From contig JANYAU010000004.1 of the NCBI GenBank assembly GCA_025361165.1, positions 1 through 32,321 on the forward strand: DNA of 32,321 nt, in the 5' to 3' direction. A program made the position numbers and the translations under genes. This stretch comes from Betaproteobacteria bacterium (lineage in GTDB: Bacteria > Pseudomonadota > Gammaproteobacteria > Burkholderiales > Thiobacteraceae). The notes under the pieces were generated by a model. That model worked only from the letters and a program-made list of their open reading frames with translations. It had not been told where the DNA came from and did no database searches. This document shows, one piece after another, positions 1 to 8,352 of this stretch (position 1 is its first letter; each line of letters starts with the position of its first letter).

Positions 1-303
1 AAAGTCCGTCCCGGTAGCGCTGTCTATGCGGCGACCAAGCACGCTGTCCTCGTGATATCCGAAGGTCTGCGCCAAGAAGTTAAGCCGTATAACATTCGCA
101 CTACCGTCATTTCACCGGGCGCGATTGCGACCGATTTGCCCAATAGCATCACCGAGCCGGATATAGCCGACAGTGTCCGCAAGATTTATGAAATCGCTGT
201 TCCCGCCGATTCGTTCGCCAGAGCCGTGGCCTTTGCGATGGGTCAGCCAGACGAGATCGATGTAAACGAAATCCTGTTTAGGCCGACCCGTCAGGAGATT
301 TAA
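1..303 (+). CDS. Short-chain dehydrogenase/reductase, C-terminal part (5' end outside window)
   Basis: C-terminal part of an SDR-family NAD(P)-dependent oxidoreductase. The reading frame is open from base 1, so the gene begins upstream of the window; the ORF-track start at 52 is an internal GTG. The catalytic motif YxxxK is visible right at the edge (YAATK), followed by the helix that packs at the subunit interface and the usual [10 protein letters not shown] segment that closes over the cofactor. The end ([10 protein letters not shown]) is typical of classical SDRs of the YdfG-like type. The Rossmann glycine motif and the catalytic serine lie outside the window, so cofactor preference and substrate cannot be judged. 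Family assignment is secure; the specific reaction is unknown. Confidence 0.9.
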   Translation, partial: KVRPGSAVYAATKHAVLVISEGLRQEVKPYNIRTTVISPGAIATDLPNSITEPDIADSVRKIYEIAVPADSFARAVAFAMGQPDEIDVNEILFRPTRQEI

Positions 304-397
304 GGAAACGTTGCAACCTTCGCCTTGCGCCAGTTCAGGGAGCCGCTATTTCACCCCAACCCGCTCCCTAATATCCTTGCCAGAAAGAAGTTGAGAA

Positions 398-652
398 CTA
401 CGATATCTTCAACACTGTCTTTGGTTTTCTGCCTGGTGCTGCTGGCGGAATGTATCCAGCTAACCGGCAACTTATTCCCTCGACTTTCTTGCCCTTCTCG
501 AACCGAATCGAATGGCACGTCATCACCTCTCGTTTGGCAGCGAGTTCAGCCAATTGGAGGCGCACGTTAGCAAGTGAGATACCGGTACCTACCGCAATCT
601 CCGTGTCGAATTGCTCACCATGATTTTTCAGATATTGCAGAATTTCTTTCAT
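398..652 (-). CDS. Small winged-helix-like DNA-binding protein, hypothetical
   Basis: 84-residue protein. The first 45 residues look like a helix-turn-helix: a leading helix (EILQYLKNHG), a second helix ending in GTGIS, and a likely recognition helix with ANVRLQLAELAAK. This is the pattern of small winged-helix proteins of the FaeA/MarR-like kind. The C-terminal half holds a possible wing (CHSIRFEKGKKVEG) and a basic, proline-rich tail (PPAAPGRKPK). A GAGG purine stretch lies about 10 bases upstream of the ATG. It stands alone, convergent with the SDR gene. I infer a DNA-binding role from the fold pattern only; target and ligand are unknown. No competing ORF in the region looks more plausible. 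Confidence 0.6.
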   Translation of the reverse strand: MKEILQYLKNHGEQFDTEIAVGTGISLANVRLQLAELAAKREVMTCHSIRFEKGKKVEGISCRLAGYIPPAAPGRKPKTVLKIS

Positions 653-742
653 AGGTTCATTACCTCACCACCAATATCATCGAAGTTGTTAATGTACAGT
701 TACGCCAAATGCAATGCGGGGTCTTCTTCGGCGGCACATCAC

Positions 743-1108
743 TCACGCCTGCCAAACCCCATACCCTGCTTCACGCAGACCAATCGCCAACTCCACTTCC
801 ATGTCGCGCGCGCCGTCATAGGGCATCGGATTATAAACTTCATAGAGCTCAGGCAATAAGCGCAATCCGAATTGTTGTACGTATCTATTGGACTGGATAC
901 CTGCCTTGTGTTTGTCGAAGCGCAAGTCAGGATCCAATCCTGTCATACCGACGTAAACGCACGGCTTGTCCATAACGTAATCAGGGTTGGCCTTCTTGAA
1001 TCTGTCTTTGTAAAGAACGTCTTTTGACAGTTCGATCACATAGACGTGGTAGTGGTTGCGGCGTCCCATGGTTACGTTCAAATGAGTGGAAATGTGGCTT
1101 GTAGGCAT
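743..1108 (-). CDS. GIY-YIG nuclease-like protein, hypothetical
   Basis: 121 residues. The second strand of a GIY-YIG fold is suggested by CVYVGMTG, followed by a conserved-looking arginine and lysine region (DLRFDKHKAG) and a helix with acidic residues near the end (MEVELAIGLREAG). The first strand would be HVYVIEL near residue 22. The gap between the two strands is about 29 residues, clearly more than the usual 10 or so, because of a lysine-rich insert (KDRFKKANPDY). A GGAG motif six bases before the ATG supports this start, although an internal ATG at codon 14 would also keep the fold. Nuclease activity is not shown. It sits alone between the winged-helix gene and the c-di-GMP cassette. 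Confidence 0.55.
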   Translation of the reverse strand: MPTSHISTHLNVTMGRRNHYHVYVIELSKDVLYKDRFKKANPDYVMDKPCVYVGMTGLDPDLRFDKHKAGIQSNRYVQQFGLRLLPELYEVYNPMPYDGARDMEVELAIGLREAGYGVWQA

Positions 1109-1345
1109 AGTGTACTCCGCCGCAAGTCCAGCGGAAACCCGGCAGTCAGGTTTGCCGATCTGTTCTTTGTTCTCGGTTTTAGCTAGATTTAATCACCCCA
1201 ATAGTTCTGACAGATGAATGGCGGCTATGGGAAAAATACTCGGCTGTCTTTTTTGGCACTAGGCTGATGAGTCCTCTTGTTTTTTCGAAACAGTCATTCT
1301 GTTACACGTAACTGCTCGGCCCCACCGCCCACCACCATCCTTCCT

Positions 1346-3445
1346 CTAAGGCAATTTCCCTATCAATAAGCTGGATAAGGGTTGCGGCTCTTGTAGCCAA
1401 TCGCCTTGCACGTAGTCAACATGAATTTGCTTCAAGTGGTCGAGAATCACTTCGGATTCCACAAATTCGGCAATCGTCTTGAGTCCCATCACATGGCCGA
1501 TGTGGTTGATGGCTTCCACCATGGCGCGATCAATCGGGTCGTTTTCCATGTCTTTCACGAACGCGCCGTCGATCTTGAGATAGTCCACTGGCAAATTCTT
1601 GAGATACGTAAAAGACGACAAACCACTACCGAAGTCATCCAATGAAAATTTGCACCCCTTCGCCTTAAGAGCGCGGATAAATTCAATCGCTTCTGTCAGG
1701 TTGGTGATCGCCGCGGTCTCCGTGATCTCGAAGCAGATCGCCGCATACGGAATTTTATTGATCGTGAACTGGCGTTCGACGAACTCAAGAAAATATTCGT
1801 CGCACAATGTATGCCCTGAGAGATTAACGGTACAAATCGACTTCCCGCCATTCGAGTGGGGAAAAAGCTGGTGAAAAGCGGAAAATGCCGCGCTGACCAC
1901 CCAACGATCAATCGACGGCATGAGATTATAACGTTCGGCCGCAGGAATAAATGCCATCGGCAATATCAACTCGGCATTATCGTCGAGCATGCGCAGCAGT
2001 ATCTCGTAATGCACATCCGCTTCGGCGTCGGGGAACAAGGGTAAAATCGGCTGGACAAACAGGCGCAGCCGGTTCTCCTCCATGGCGCGCGTGATACGCG
2101 TCACCCATTGCATCTCGCCATGGCGTTTTACCAGATCGACGTCTTCCAACTGATACACATGCACCCGATTACGTCCACGATCTTTAGCGGTGTAACAGGC
2201 GGCATCAGCCGAACTCAGCAAGCTCGATAGATTTTCGCTCTCGGCGGTAATCGACACTAAGCCAATGCTCACGCCGATGACGAAGGATTTATCGTGCCAC
2301 ACGAAGCGAAATTCTTTCACCATTTGCCGTAGCACTTCGGCGATTGGCTGCGCCTGCTCCAGTGCGCAATTTTCGAGCAGTACCCCGAACTCATCGCCCC
2401 CCAGCCGCGCCAAGGTATCGCGGTCGCGTAGCTTGGCTTGCAACAATACCGCGAGCTGGCGCAACAATTCGTCGCCCGCGCTGTGGCCGCAGGTATCGTT
2501 CACCACCTTGAATTGATCCAGGTCGAGATAGCACAAAGTATGCAATTGATTTTGCTCACGCGCGCCGGCCAATGCGCGCTCCAAACGCACCTCGAATTCG
2601 CGCCGATTGGGTAAACCGGTCAGCGTATCGTGCGCGGCTTGATAGGAAAGGCGCGAGGTCGCCTCTGCAATCCGCTCCTGCATGGTCTCATGCGACATTT
2701 TCAGCGCCGTGCCCATGCGGTTGATGCCACGTTCCAATACTTGCAGCTCGCCCGCCGATTCTTCCGCTACCCGCACATCAAGATTGCCCGCGCCGATCTG
2801 TTGCACCGCACTGGACAAGCGCTCGATCGGGCGCGTCACTTCACGGCTCATGCGAAACGCGAATAATCCGCTCGCCGCCAATCCCAACAGTGTAATGATG
2901 AGTCCGTTCCGAATCAGTTCGTTCTTACGTTGCACGGTGCTGGCACGGCTCATTTCCACATAGACGCGGCCGATACTCCGGCTATGCGGGACTTCGTTCT
3001 TAGCCGCACCCATTAGACTGCCCGAGATGTCTTCGATTTCGATCTGGCTCACTTGCACCGGCGCACTAAAGATCAGTGCGGAAGTGGTCTCTGCCATCGC
3101 AAAATTCAGCCCGGTATGCGCGTCTACCACGCGCGGCAAGCGATCTGGCTTGCCGCTCCCTACCAGGATGTCATTGTTGATATCTGTCACCACCACCCAA
3201 TTCACATCCGCTTCTTTGAGCGCGGCGTCGGTCAAGCGTTGCAGAATTTGATGGTTGCCGGAGAACACGCCGTATTCGCTCGCTGGCGCGAGTTGGCGTG
3301 CAATGGCCAAACCGCGATCACGCAGCGACTGCTCCAGATCGGCGATCCGGCTATTCACGAAATGAAAAGCCAGCACCGCGGCGATTAATGCCGCCGGTGC
3401 GAGCGCGAGAAACAATACCTTGCCTTTAATGCCCCAACGATTCAT
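1346..3445 (-). CDS. Membrane-bound HAMP-GGDEF-EAL c-di-GMP enzyme with periplasmic sensor region
   Basis: 699 residues. A membrane segment at about 8-28 is followed by a periplasmic region (about 30-175), a second membrane segment near 180-198, a HAMP linker, and then GGDEF and EAL domains. The diguanylate cyclase signature is intact (GGDEF at 349-353) and is preceded by an RxxD inhibitory site (RDRD, five residues earlier). In the phosphodiesterase domain the signature is EIL, not EAL (E481), but the other expected residues are present: N in VNLSG, E in EITET, DD in SLDDFG, K in LKID, E in IAEFVES and Q in YVQG. Both activities are therefore plausible, with one perhaps regulatory. It starts one base after the stop of the substrate-binding protein, so the two are co-translated; this suggests that protein feeds the periplasmic sensor region. 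Confidence 0.93.
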   Translation of the reverse strand: MNRWGIKGKVLFLALAPAALIAAVLAFHFVNSRIADLEQSLRDRGLAIARQLAPASEYGVFSGNHQILQRLTDAALKEADVNWVVVTDINNDILVGSGKPDRLPRVVDAHTGLNFAMAETTSALIFSAPVQVSQIEIEDISGSLMGAAKNEVPHSRSIGRVYVEMSRASTVQRKNELIRNGLIITLLGLAASGLFAFRMSREVTRPIERLSSAVQQIGAGNLDVRVAEESAGELQVLERGINRMGTALKMSHETMQERIAEATSRLSYQAAHDTLTGLPNRREFEVRLERALAGAREQNQLHTLCYLDLDQFKVVNDTCGHSAGDELLRQLAVLLQAKLRDRDTLARLGGDEFGVLLENCALEQAQPIAEVLRQMVKEFRFVWHDKSFVIGVSIGLVSITAESENLSSLLSSADAACYTAKDRGRNRVHVYQLEDVDLVKRHGEMQWVTRITRAMEENRLRLFVQPILPLFPDAEADVHYEILLRMLDDNAELILPMAFIPAAERYNLMPSIDRWVVSAAFSAFHQLFPHSNGGKSICTVNLSGHTLCDEYFLEFVERQFTINKIPYAAICFEITETAAITNLTEAIEFIRALKAKGCKFSLDDFGSGLSSFTYLKNLPVDYLKIDGAFVKDMENDPIDRAMVEAINHIGHVMGLKTIAEFVESEVILDHLKQIHVDYVQGDWLQEPQPLSSLLIGKLP

Positions 3446-3446
3446 G

Positions 3447-4391
3447 TTATTCGTGCTCCGCGCTCACCTTGATGCGTTCCAGCAACGTCGCTTCATCGTC
3501 CAGCACCAGACCGAGCGAACGCGCCACTTGATAATTCACACTGACTGAAAAATATTCCGGATATTGGGGTGGTGGCAAAGCGCCGCCGCCTGCCTGAAGG
3601 TAACGCTGAATGATCTCCCCCGCTTGCTGGCCGATTTGCGCCGGCGTGGAATACACCGCCGCCAAAGCGCCGGCGGTGACATAGGATTTTGAGAACGCAA
3701 AGAGTGGCGCCTTTGCGCGATAGCTGGTTAACAACACATTTTGCGCAGTATCGCGGTTAAACACTAAAGGGTCCGGCACCGCCAGCAACACATCGCTATC
3801 CATCAGCACTTTTTTCAGCGCCGGTAGCAGTTGTTCTTCCGAATTGACGAGTTCGATCTTGAGCTTCATATGACTTTGCCGGGCGCTGGTTTGTAACTCC
3901 CGCAAGCGGTCTTGAGATGTCGGCCCAAGCAATATGCCCACATTGTCGCGCGCCGGTAATGTCGCCTTAATCAGTTGCAGTTGGCGCACCATCGGTTGAT
4001 CGAGATAGAGCGCGCTCACCCAATTCTTCCCTGCGCCACGGGGCAGACTCTCGAAGCTCTGGCGGGGAATCAACAGATTGAACGTCGGCACAGAAACAGT
4101 TGAGGCCGCCACCGCTTCCGCGGCTTTCACCCCGACAGTGACCAATAAGTCACCCGGCAATCCCGCATCCAGTTCGTTCAACTGGCTCGTTTGCACAGTC
4201 TGGAATTTTTTTACCCAGCCCTTTTTTTCCAAACTGGCGCGCAACACTTGCGTCAACTCGACATAGGGTGCAGTGGTTTCACTCAGCACGACGAGGACGC
4301 GCCACTCGCTAGCGGCAGCCGCAGCGTCCGTATAGAGCGCCGTCCCCAAGTACAGCGCGCATAACGCAAGTATTGTTTTTATCAGGTTCAC
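3447..4391 (-). CDS. ABC-type substrate-binding protein, orphan (ABC_sub_bind family)
   Basis: 314 residues with a clear signal peptide (MNLIKTILALCALYLGTALYT, then an AAAAA stretch near the cleavage site), so it is probably periplasmic. The body has alternating strand/helix segments like two-lobed type I binding proteins of the PF04392 type: VLVVLSE near the start, DLLVTVGVKAAEAV, NVGILLGPTSQDR, DVLLAVPDP, LFAFSKSYVTAGALAAV and a C-terminal VNYQVARSLGL. No ABC permease or ATPase gene is next to it. It lies 15 bases after the TonB-dependent receptor and one base before the GGDEF-EAL gene. I infer a role as ligand sensor for the latter, though loss of its transporter, or transport through distant genes, remains possible. 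Ligand unknown. Confidence 0.85.
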   Translation of the reverse strand: MNLIKTILALCALYLGTALYTDAAAAASEWRVLVVLSETTAPYVELTQVLRASLEKKGWVKKFQTVQTSQLNELDAGLPGDLLVTVGVKAAEAVAASTVSVPTFNLLIPRQSFESLPRGAGKNWVSALYLDQPMVRQLQLIKATLPARDNVGILLGPTSQDRLRELQTSARQSHMKLKIELVNSEEQLLPALKKVLMDSDVLLAVPDPLVFNRDTAQNVLLTSYRAKAPLFAFSKSYVTAGALAAVYSTPAQIGQQAGEIIQRYLQAGGGALPPPQYPEYFSVSVNYQVARSLGLVLDDEATLLERIKVSAEHE

Positions 4392-4406
4392 AAGTAAGCC
4401 GAAGCG

Positions 4407-6362
4407 TCACCAGCCATAACGCATGGTCGTGAAATACTGCCGCTTGAAAACATTATCGTCGCGAAATTCGCGATACGAATCAAACACGCTTTGGCCAACC
4501 AGTGCGATCTCCAGCGGCTTGCCTGCCCATTTGAATTCCTTCGCCAGTTTGACGTCGGTGCGCCGGTAAGCCTTGAGCGTGCTGCCATCGCTCAATGGCG
4601 TCATGTCGGATACGTGGTACACCCCGATACTCACCTTCCATGCCTGCGGCAAGGAATACGCGGCAAGCAAATTGTAAACATGAATCGGCGTCGCGCTGAC
4701 GATGGACGCATAATCGCTCTCGACATGGGTATAGGAATGCCCCAGCCATATTTTCAAACGATCCCATTGCCAGCGGGCTTGGGTTTCAACGCCGTTCAGC
4801 GTCGCGCTATGCATGTTATGGAAGACGTAATATTTGGTATTGGTTGGCGCATTAAGTTGCGTGGTGGTGTCGATCAGATCATCTAACTCATCCTTATAAA
4901 TGCGCACGTCTAAACTTAGCCCAATACGCGGAAACTGTCCCAAATAAGCCACCTCGCGGCTGGTAATGCGCTCGGGTTTTAAGCCGCCGCCACTGAGGAA
5001 CCTCGGCACCGCTGCAGTGCTGGTAACGCCGCCCACACTAACCGGTAAATACAGGGTGAAATTGGCGTCGTCTTCGAGCAACGTCGGGGAACGTAATGCC
5101 TTGGAAACGCTTACGCGTAAACTGTGTTGCGGGCTCAGGTGGTAGGCGAGCGCAAACCGTGGAGAAAAATCGGTTCCGGTCAGGCTATGCCGCTCCAGCA
5201 TGCCCCCCACATTCACGACCCAAGCAGGCGTGGCGCGCCATTCCATATTGGCGAACAGGCTGCTCTGATGGGTATAAAAATTGGCTTGCGATCCGAGATA
5301 GAGCGGCGCCGCTACGCGATCCACCCGCGTCGTCAGTCCCCACGCCAGGCGCACGGTATCGGCCAAATGCTGTGTCCGCTGCAGTTCCAAATCATAGCGC
5401 TCGGCATCGGTATTCAACTCTAAATAAGTCGGCAACACCGTGACCACGCCGCTCGTGCTCTGTTGTGTCTGCGTCGCCTCATGCGAGGTCGTGACGGCGT
5501 GGTGGAACTGCACGCTCAACTCATCATCTGGCCCATACGTGCGTTGCCAACGCAGTTGCTGGAAATGACTAGTGAGACGCTGATCGTGGGATGGGTCTAG
5601 CGACTGGTCGGGAAAACCTTGGCCTTGATTACCGAAGGTGAGGCCCGCCTGAAATTGAAGTGCATCCGCCATGTTGAGGCGATAGTCGGCACGAGTGGTG
5701 AGCAGACCGATACGCTTGTCATCATGCCGGTCGGGAAATCCGCCGTCGCGCTGATACCCCAAGGTGACACGGTAAGCCAGATTATCTTTTACCCCCCCAT
5801 GACGCAGCGTCGCATCGGTTACGCCCTGGCCGCCGGTAGTCGCGGAGAATACGGTGCCGCGATCTTCCTGCGCAGTGCGGGTAATGATATTGATCACGCC
5901 GAGGAAAGAATTAGCACCGTAGCTGGCGGCATTCGGCCCGCGAATCACTTCGATGCGCTCGATATCTTCCATCGCGAGCGGCAAGGCGCTCCACGGCACT
6001 TGGCCGAACAAGGGCGTATACACCGAGCGGCCGTCCACCAGCACTTGCACGCGGCCGAAGTAATGGTCTACCAAACCACGCGCCACTACCGGCTCGTTGC
6101 CGCTATAGCGCCCCACGTAAAAACCCGGCACCAAGCGCAACAAATCGGCAATCTCGCGAAACCCCGAAGCGCGGATCATATCGCGATCGATGACCGTGAC
6201 CGCGCCCGGCGCATCGGCGACCGGTTGAGCCAGACGCGACGCCGAGAGGACAATCGGCACATCCTCCAGGTAATCTTGCTCAGAAACCGCCGCCCACCCC
6301 AGCCGGCTGTGCAACACGGTTAGCAATAACAATAGATCGAGCGCACGCCGTTCTGCTCGCAT
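4407..6362 (-). CDS. TonB-dependent outer-membrane receptor
   Basis: 651 residues. A leader with a leucine-rich core (LLLLLTVL) and a WAA cleavage region is followed by a possible TonB-box region (EDVPIVLSASR), a plug domain (about 40-155; QVLVDGRSVY, RIEVIRGPNAASYG, GVINIITR) and a beta-barrel that ends in an aromatic residue (MRYGW), as expected of outer-membrane barrels. The plug sequence resembles colicin I/vitamin B12/catecholate-type receptors, but the substrate cannot be called. A strong ribosome site (AAGGGGAGGGG) precedes the ATG. The gene starts 58 bases after dnaQ and leads the three-gene set with the substrate-binding protein and the GGDEF-EAL protein. I infer that it brings in, or detects, the ligand of that set. 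Confidence 0.92.
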   Translation of the reverse strand: MRAERRALDLLLLLTVLHSRLGWAAVSEQDYLEDVPIVLSASRLAQPVADAPGAVTVIDRDMIRASGFREIADLLRLVPGFYVGRYSGNEPVVARGLVDHYFGRVQVLVDGRSVYTPLFGQVPWSALPLAMEDIERIEVIRGPNAASYGANSFLGVINIITRTAQEDRGTVFSATTGGQGVTDATLRHGGVKDNLAYRVTLGYQRDGGFPDRHDDKRIGLLTTRADYRLNMADALQFQAGLTFGNQGQGFPDQSLDPSHDQRLTSHFQQLRWQRTYGPDDELSVQFHHAVTTSHEATQTQQSTSGVVTVLPTYLELNTDAERYDLELQRTQHLADTVRLAWGLTTRVDRVAAPLYLGSQANFYTHQSSLFANMEWRATPAWVVNVGGMLERHSLTGTDFSPRFALAYHLSPQHSLRVSVSKALRSPTLLEDDANFTLYLPVSVGGVTSTAAVPRFLSGGGLKPERITSREVAYLGQFPRIGLSLDVRIYKDELDDLIDTTTQLNAPTNTKYYVFHNMHSATLNGVETQARWQWDRLKIWLGHSYTHVESDYASIVSATPIHVYNLLAAYSLPQAWKVSIGVYHVSDMTPLSDGSTLKAYRRTDVKLAKEFKWAGKPLEIALVGQSVFDSYREFRDDNVFKRQYFTTMRYGW

Positions 6363-6420
6363 ACAACCCCTCCCCTTAATGACGCAAATATTTGTGCAAT
6401 GCCGAGCGAGTATCCCGCTT

Positions 6421-7113
6421 CTATTTATTCCACAAACACGTGCCTTTGCATTCTTTATCGATATCCGCCAACAATGCTGCGTGTGCGGTCAATTCTTCCG
6501 CGCTGGCATGCAATACACGCTGCGGCAAGGTTGCCGCAAAACCTGCGTCTGTCACACTCGTTTGCGCAGCCGAGCTCATCTCTATCATCAAGCTCTCCTG
6601 GCCGCGCGTCATGGCAAGGTACACCTCGGCCAACAACTCTGCATCGAGTAGCGCGCCATGTAGCGTGCGATTGGAATTGTCCACGCCATAGCGCTTGCAC
6701 AAGGCATCCAAATTATTTTTCTGGCCCGGGTGTAATTCTTTAGCCAGCTTCAAGGTATCGATCACCCCCGCACAACAGGTATTGATCGGATTTAAACTGA
6801 GCAATGCCAGTTCGTGATCGAGAAACCCCACATCGAAGGGCGCATTGTGAATGACCAGTTCGCCCCGTTCCACGAAACGCAGAAATTCCTGCACCACGTC
6901 GCCAAATTTAGGCTTGTCTTGCAGAAACTCGAGGGCGATGCCGTGCACTTGCTGCGCGCCCGCGTCGATCTCGCGCTCTGGATTCACATAACAATGAAAG
7001 TGATTGCCGGTGAGCCGGCGATTGATCATTTCCACCGCCCCCACTTCAATGATGCGATGGCCGAGTGCGGGGCTGAGGCCCGTGGTTTCGGTATCCAGAA
7101 TAATTTGTCGCAT
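6421..7113 (-). CDS. dnaQ: DNA polymerase III epsilon subunit, 3'-5' proofreading exonuclease
   Basis: 230 residues, near the usual length of about 240. It removes mismatched 3' ends during replication as part of the Pol III core. All three exonuclease motifs of the DEDDh family are present: Exo I with DTETTGL (D7, E9), Exo II with HNAPFDVGF, and Exo III with the catalytic histidine (HGALLDAELLA). The C-terminal part, which in the family binds the alpha subunit, is present (about 180-230). It lies 15 bases after rnhA, and the rnhA-dnaQ pair is common in proteobacteria. The call is secure from motifs and context. Confidence 0.95.
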   Translation of the reverse strand: MRQIILDTETTGLSPALGHRIIEVGAVEMINRRLTGNHFHCYVNPEREIDAGAQQVHGIALEFLQDKPKFGDVVQEFLRFVERGELVIHNAPFDVGFLDHELALLSLNPINTCCAGVIDTLKLAKELHPGQKNNLDALCKRYGVDNSNRTLHGALLDAELLAEVYLAMTRGQESLMIEMSSAAQTSVTDAGFAATLPQRVLHASAEELTAHAALLADIDKECKGTCLWNK

Positions 7114-7128
7114 AGCCTTCTCTCGCTT

Positions 7129-7569
7129 CTATTGAGTCGCACAACCTTTGTTGGCCAACTGATCCGCGCGCTCGTTGCCGTCATGCCCGGCATGCCCCTT
7201 GACCCAAAGCCATTCGACATCGTGTTGACTGGCAAGCTGATCCAACTCCTGCCACAGGTCGACGTTTTTCACTGGCTTTTTGTCGGCGGTTTTCCAGCCG
7301 CGTTTCTTCCAGCCAATAATCCACTCGCTGATACCTTTTTGCACATACTGCGAATCGGTGTGTAACTTCACCACACAGCGCCGGTTCAGAGACTCCAAGG
7401 CGCGAATGACGGCTAATAGCTCCATGCGATTGTTGGTCGTAGCGGGCTCGCCACCGCACAATTCTTTTTCCGTCTCGCCGAAGCGCAGTAACGCACCCCA
7501 GCCGCCCGGGCCGGGATTGCCTTTGCATGCGCCATCGGTAAAAATTTCCACGACTTCAGACAAGCTCAT
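7129..7569 (-). CDS. rnhA: Ribonuclease HI
   Basis: 146 residues after choosing the ATG at 7569; the ORF track begins 19 codons earlier with an arginine-rich stretch that does not belong to the family. An AAGGAGA ribosome site just before this ATG supports the choice. The enzyme degrades the RNA strand of RNA-DNA hybrids. The four catalytic acids are present: D12 in [16 protein letters not shown] in NNRMEL, D in HTDSQYV, and D in the [11 protein letters not shown] loop. The basic handle region ([16 protein letters not shown]) is intact. The start overlaps the end of the methyltransferase gene by 14 bases, and dnaQ follows directly, so the three are likely one transcript. Confidence 0.95.
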   Translation of the reverse strand: MSLSEVVEIFTDGACKGNPGPGGWGALLRFGETEKELCGGEPATTNNRMELLAVIRALESLNRRCVVKLHTDSQYVQKGISEWIIGWKKRGWKTADKKPVKNVDLWQELDQLASQHDVEWLWVKGHAGHDGNERADQLANKGCATQ

Positions 7570-8332
7570 TCTCCTTGCGCGTGCGGCAATGCCCCGCCTC
7601 TTTTTGCGCCGCCGGGGCGATACCACGCTGCGCCGCCAAGCGTTCGCTCCAACTCGGCAAAATTAAACGCATCCCCGCTACGCGTTTTTTGGCGAGCAGA
7701 TAAAACACGCCGCCTCCCAGCGGCCACCAACGATCGCCCGCCGCTTCCATGAATTGCAGCCGCGCCAACCATTGCGCGCTTTGCAGCGGCGGCACATAAC
7801 ACGCCAATTGCCCCGCGACCACCTCGAAACCCAGTAGCGCTAACCAATCTTTTAGCCGGGGCAGGCCGATGAATTTACCGCACCAGGGATAGTCCACGCG
7901 GCGACGGCGCAACAGATGACACGCGCCCCAAAAGCTCAAAGGGTTAAAGCCGGTGATGAGCACCTGCCCTTCGGGCATAAGCACGCGCTCTACCTCGCGC
8001 AAAATTTGATGCGGCGTGGCAGAAAATTCCAATACGTGCGGCATGAGCACAAGATCCACACTTTGACTGGCGATAGGCAGGTGGTTGAAGTCGGCCAACA
8101 ATGAGGCGGGGCGATGCGTCCCCAGCGTGAGGCGCAAAGGAATGCGGCTGGCGCGTAACATATCATGTTGCGGCAAACCCAGTTGGAGTGCATTGAAGCC
8201 GAAGATATCGCTGACGATCTCGTCGAAATATGCTTGCTCGCGCGCCAGGACGTAGCGGCCCAAGGTCGTCTCGAACCACTGTCGCGCATCGCGTCGGCGT
8301 TCCTCGCCATGCGGCCCATTTAGATTTGGCAT
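7556..8332 (-). CDS. Class I SAM-dependent methyltransferase-like protein
   Basis: 258 residues. It resembles the Methyltransf_11-type gene that often lies beside rnhA and gloB in proteobacteria. The SAM-binding motif II and following segment are visible as [28 protein letters not shown] and [13 protein letters not shown] (shown here as landmarks near residues 95-140). Motif I is weak: no clear GxGxG is seen, only LRLTLGTHR followed by LLADFNHLP, so cofactor binding may be reduced. The C-terminal tail is basic and poorly conserved. The ATG has only a weak ribosome site. The gene is divergent from the gloB remnant, with about 20 bases between the two starts. Substrate unknown. Confidence 0.8.
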   Translation of the reverse strand: MPNLNGPHGEERRRDARQWFETTLGRYVLAREQAYFDEIVSDIFGFNALQLGLPQHDMLRASRIPLRLTLGTHRPASLLADFNHLPIASQSVDLVLMPHVLEFSATPHQILREVERVLMPEGQVLITGFNPLSFWGACHLLRRRRVDYPWCGKFIGLPRLKDWLALLGFEVVAGQLACYVPPLQSAQWLARLQFMEAAGDRWWPLGGGVFYLLAKKRVAGMRLILPSWSERLAAQRGIAPAAQKEAGHCRTRKENELV

Positions 8333-8352
8333 GCTCTACATTCTACTAATAT

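Noticed and set aside
337-369. Inverted repeat AGGGAGC/GCTCCCT after the SDR gene
   Set aside because: Only a 7-bp stem with a 19-base loop and no T-run; too weak to call a terminator.
1264-1303. Hammerhead-ribozyme-like core: CTGATGAG, then CGAAAC 13 bases later, with a small ACAG/CTGT stem after it
   Set aside because: Stem II does not pair (GTCC opposite TTTC) and no stem I partner is found for the bases before CTGATGA. The core words are short enough to occur by chance.
6385-6394. CAAATATTTG palindrome just upstream of the TonB-receptor gene
   Set aside because: A 10-base A-T palindrome is common by chance and does not match a Fur box or another operator that I know.
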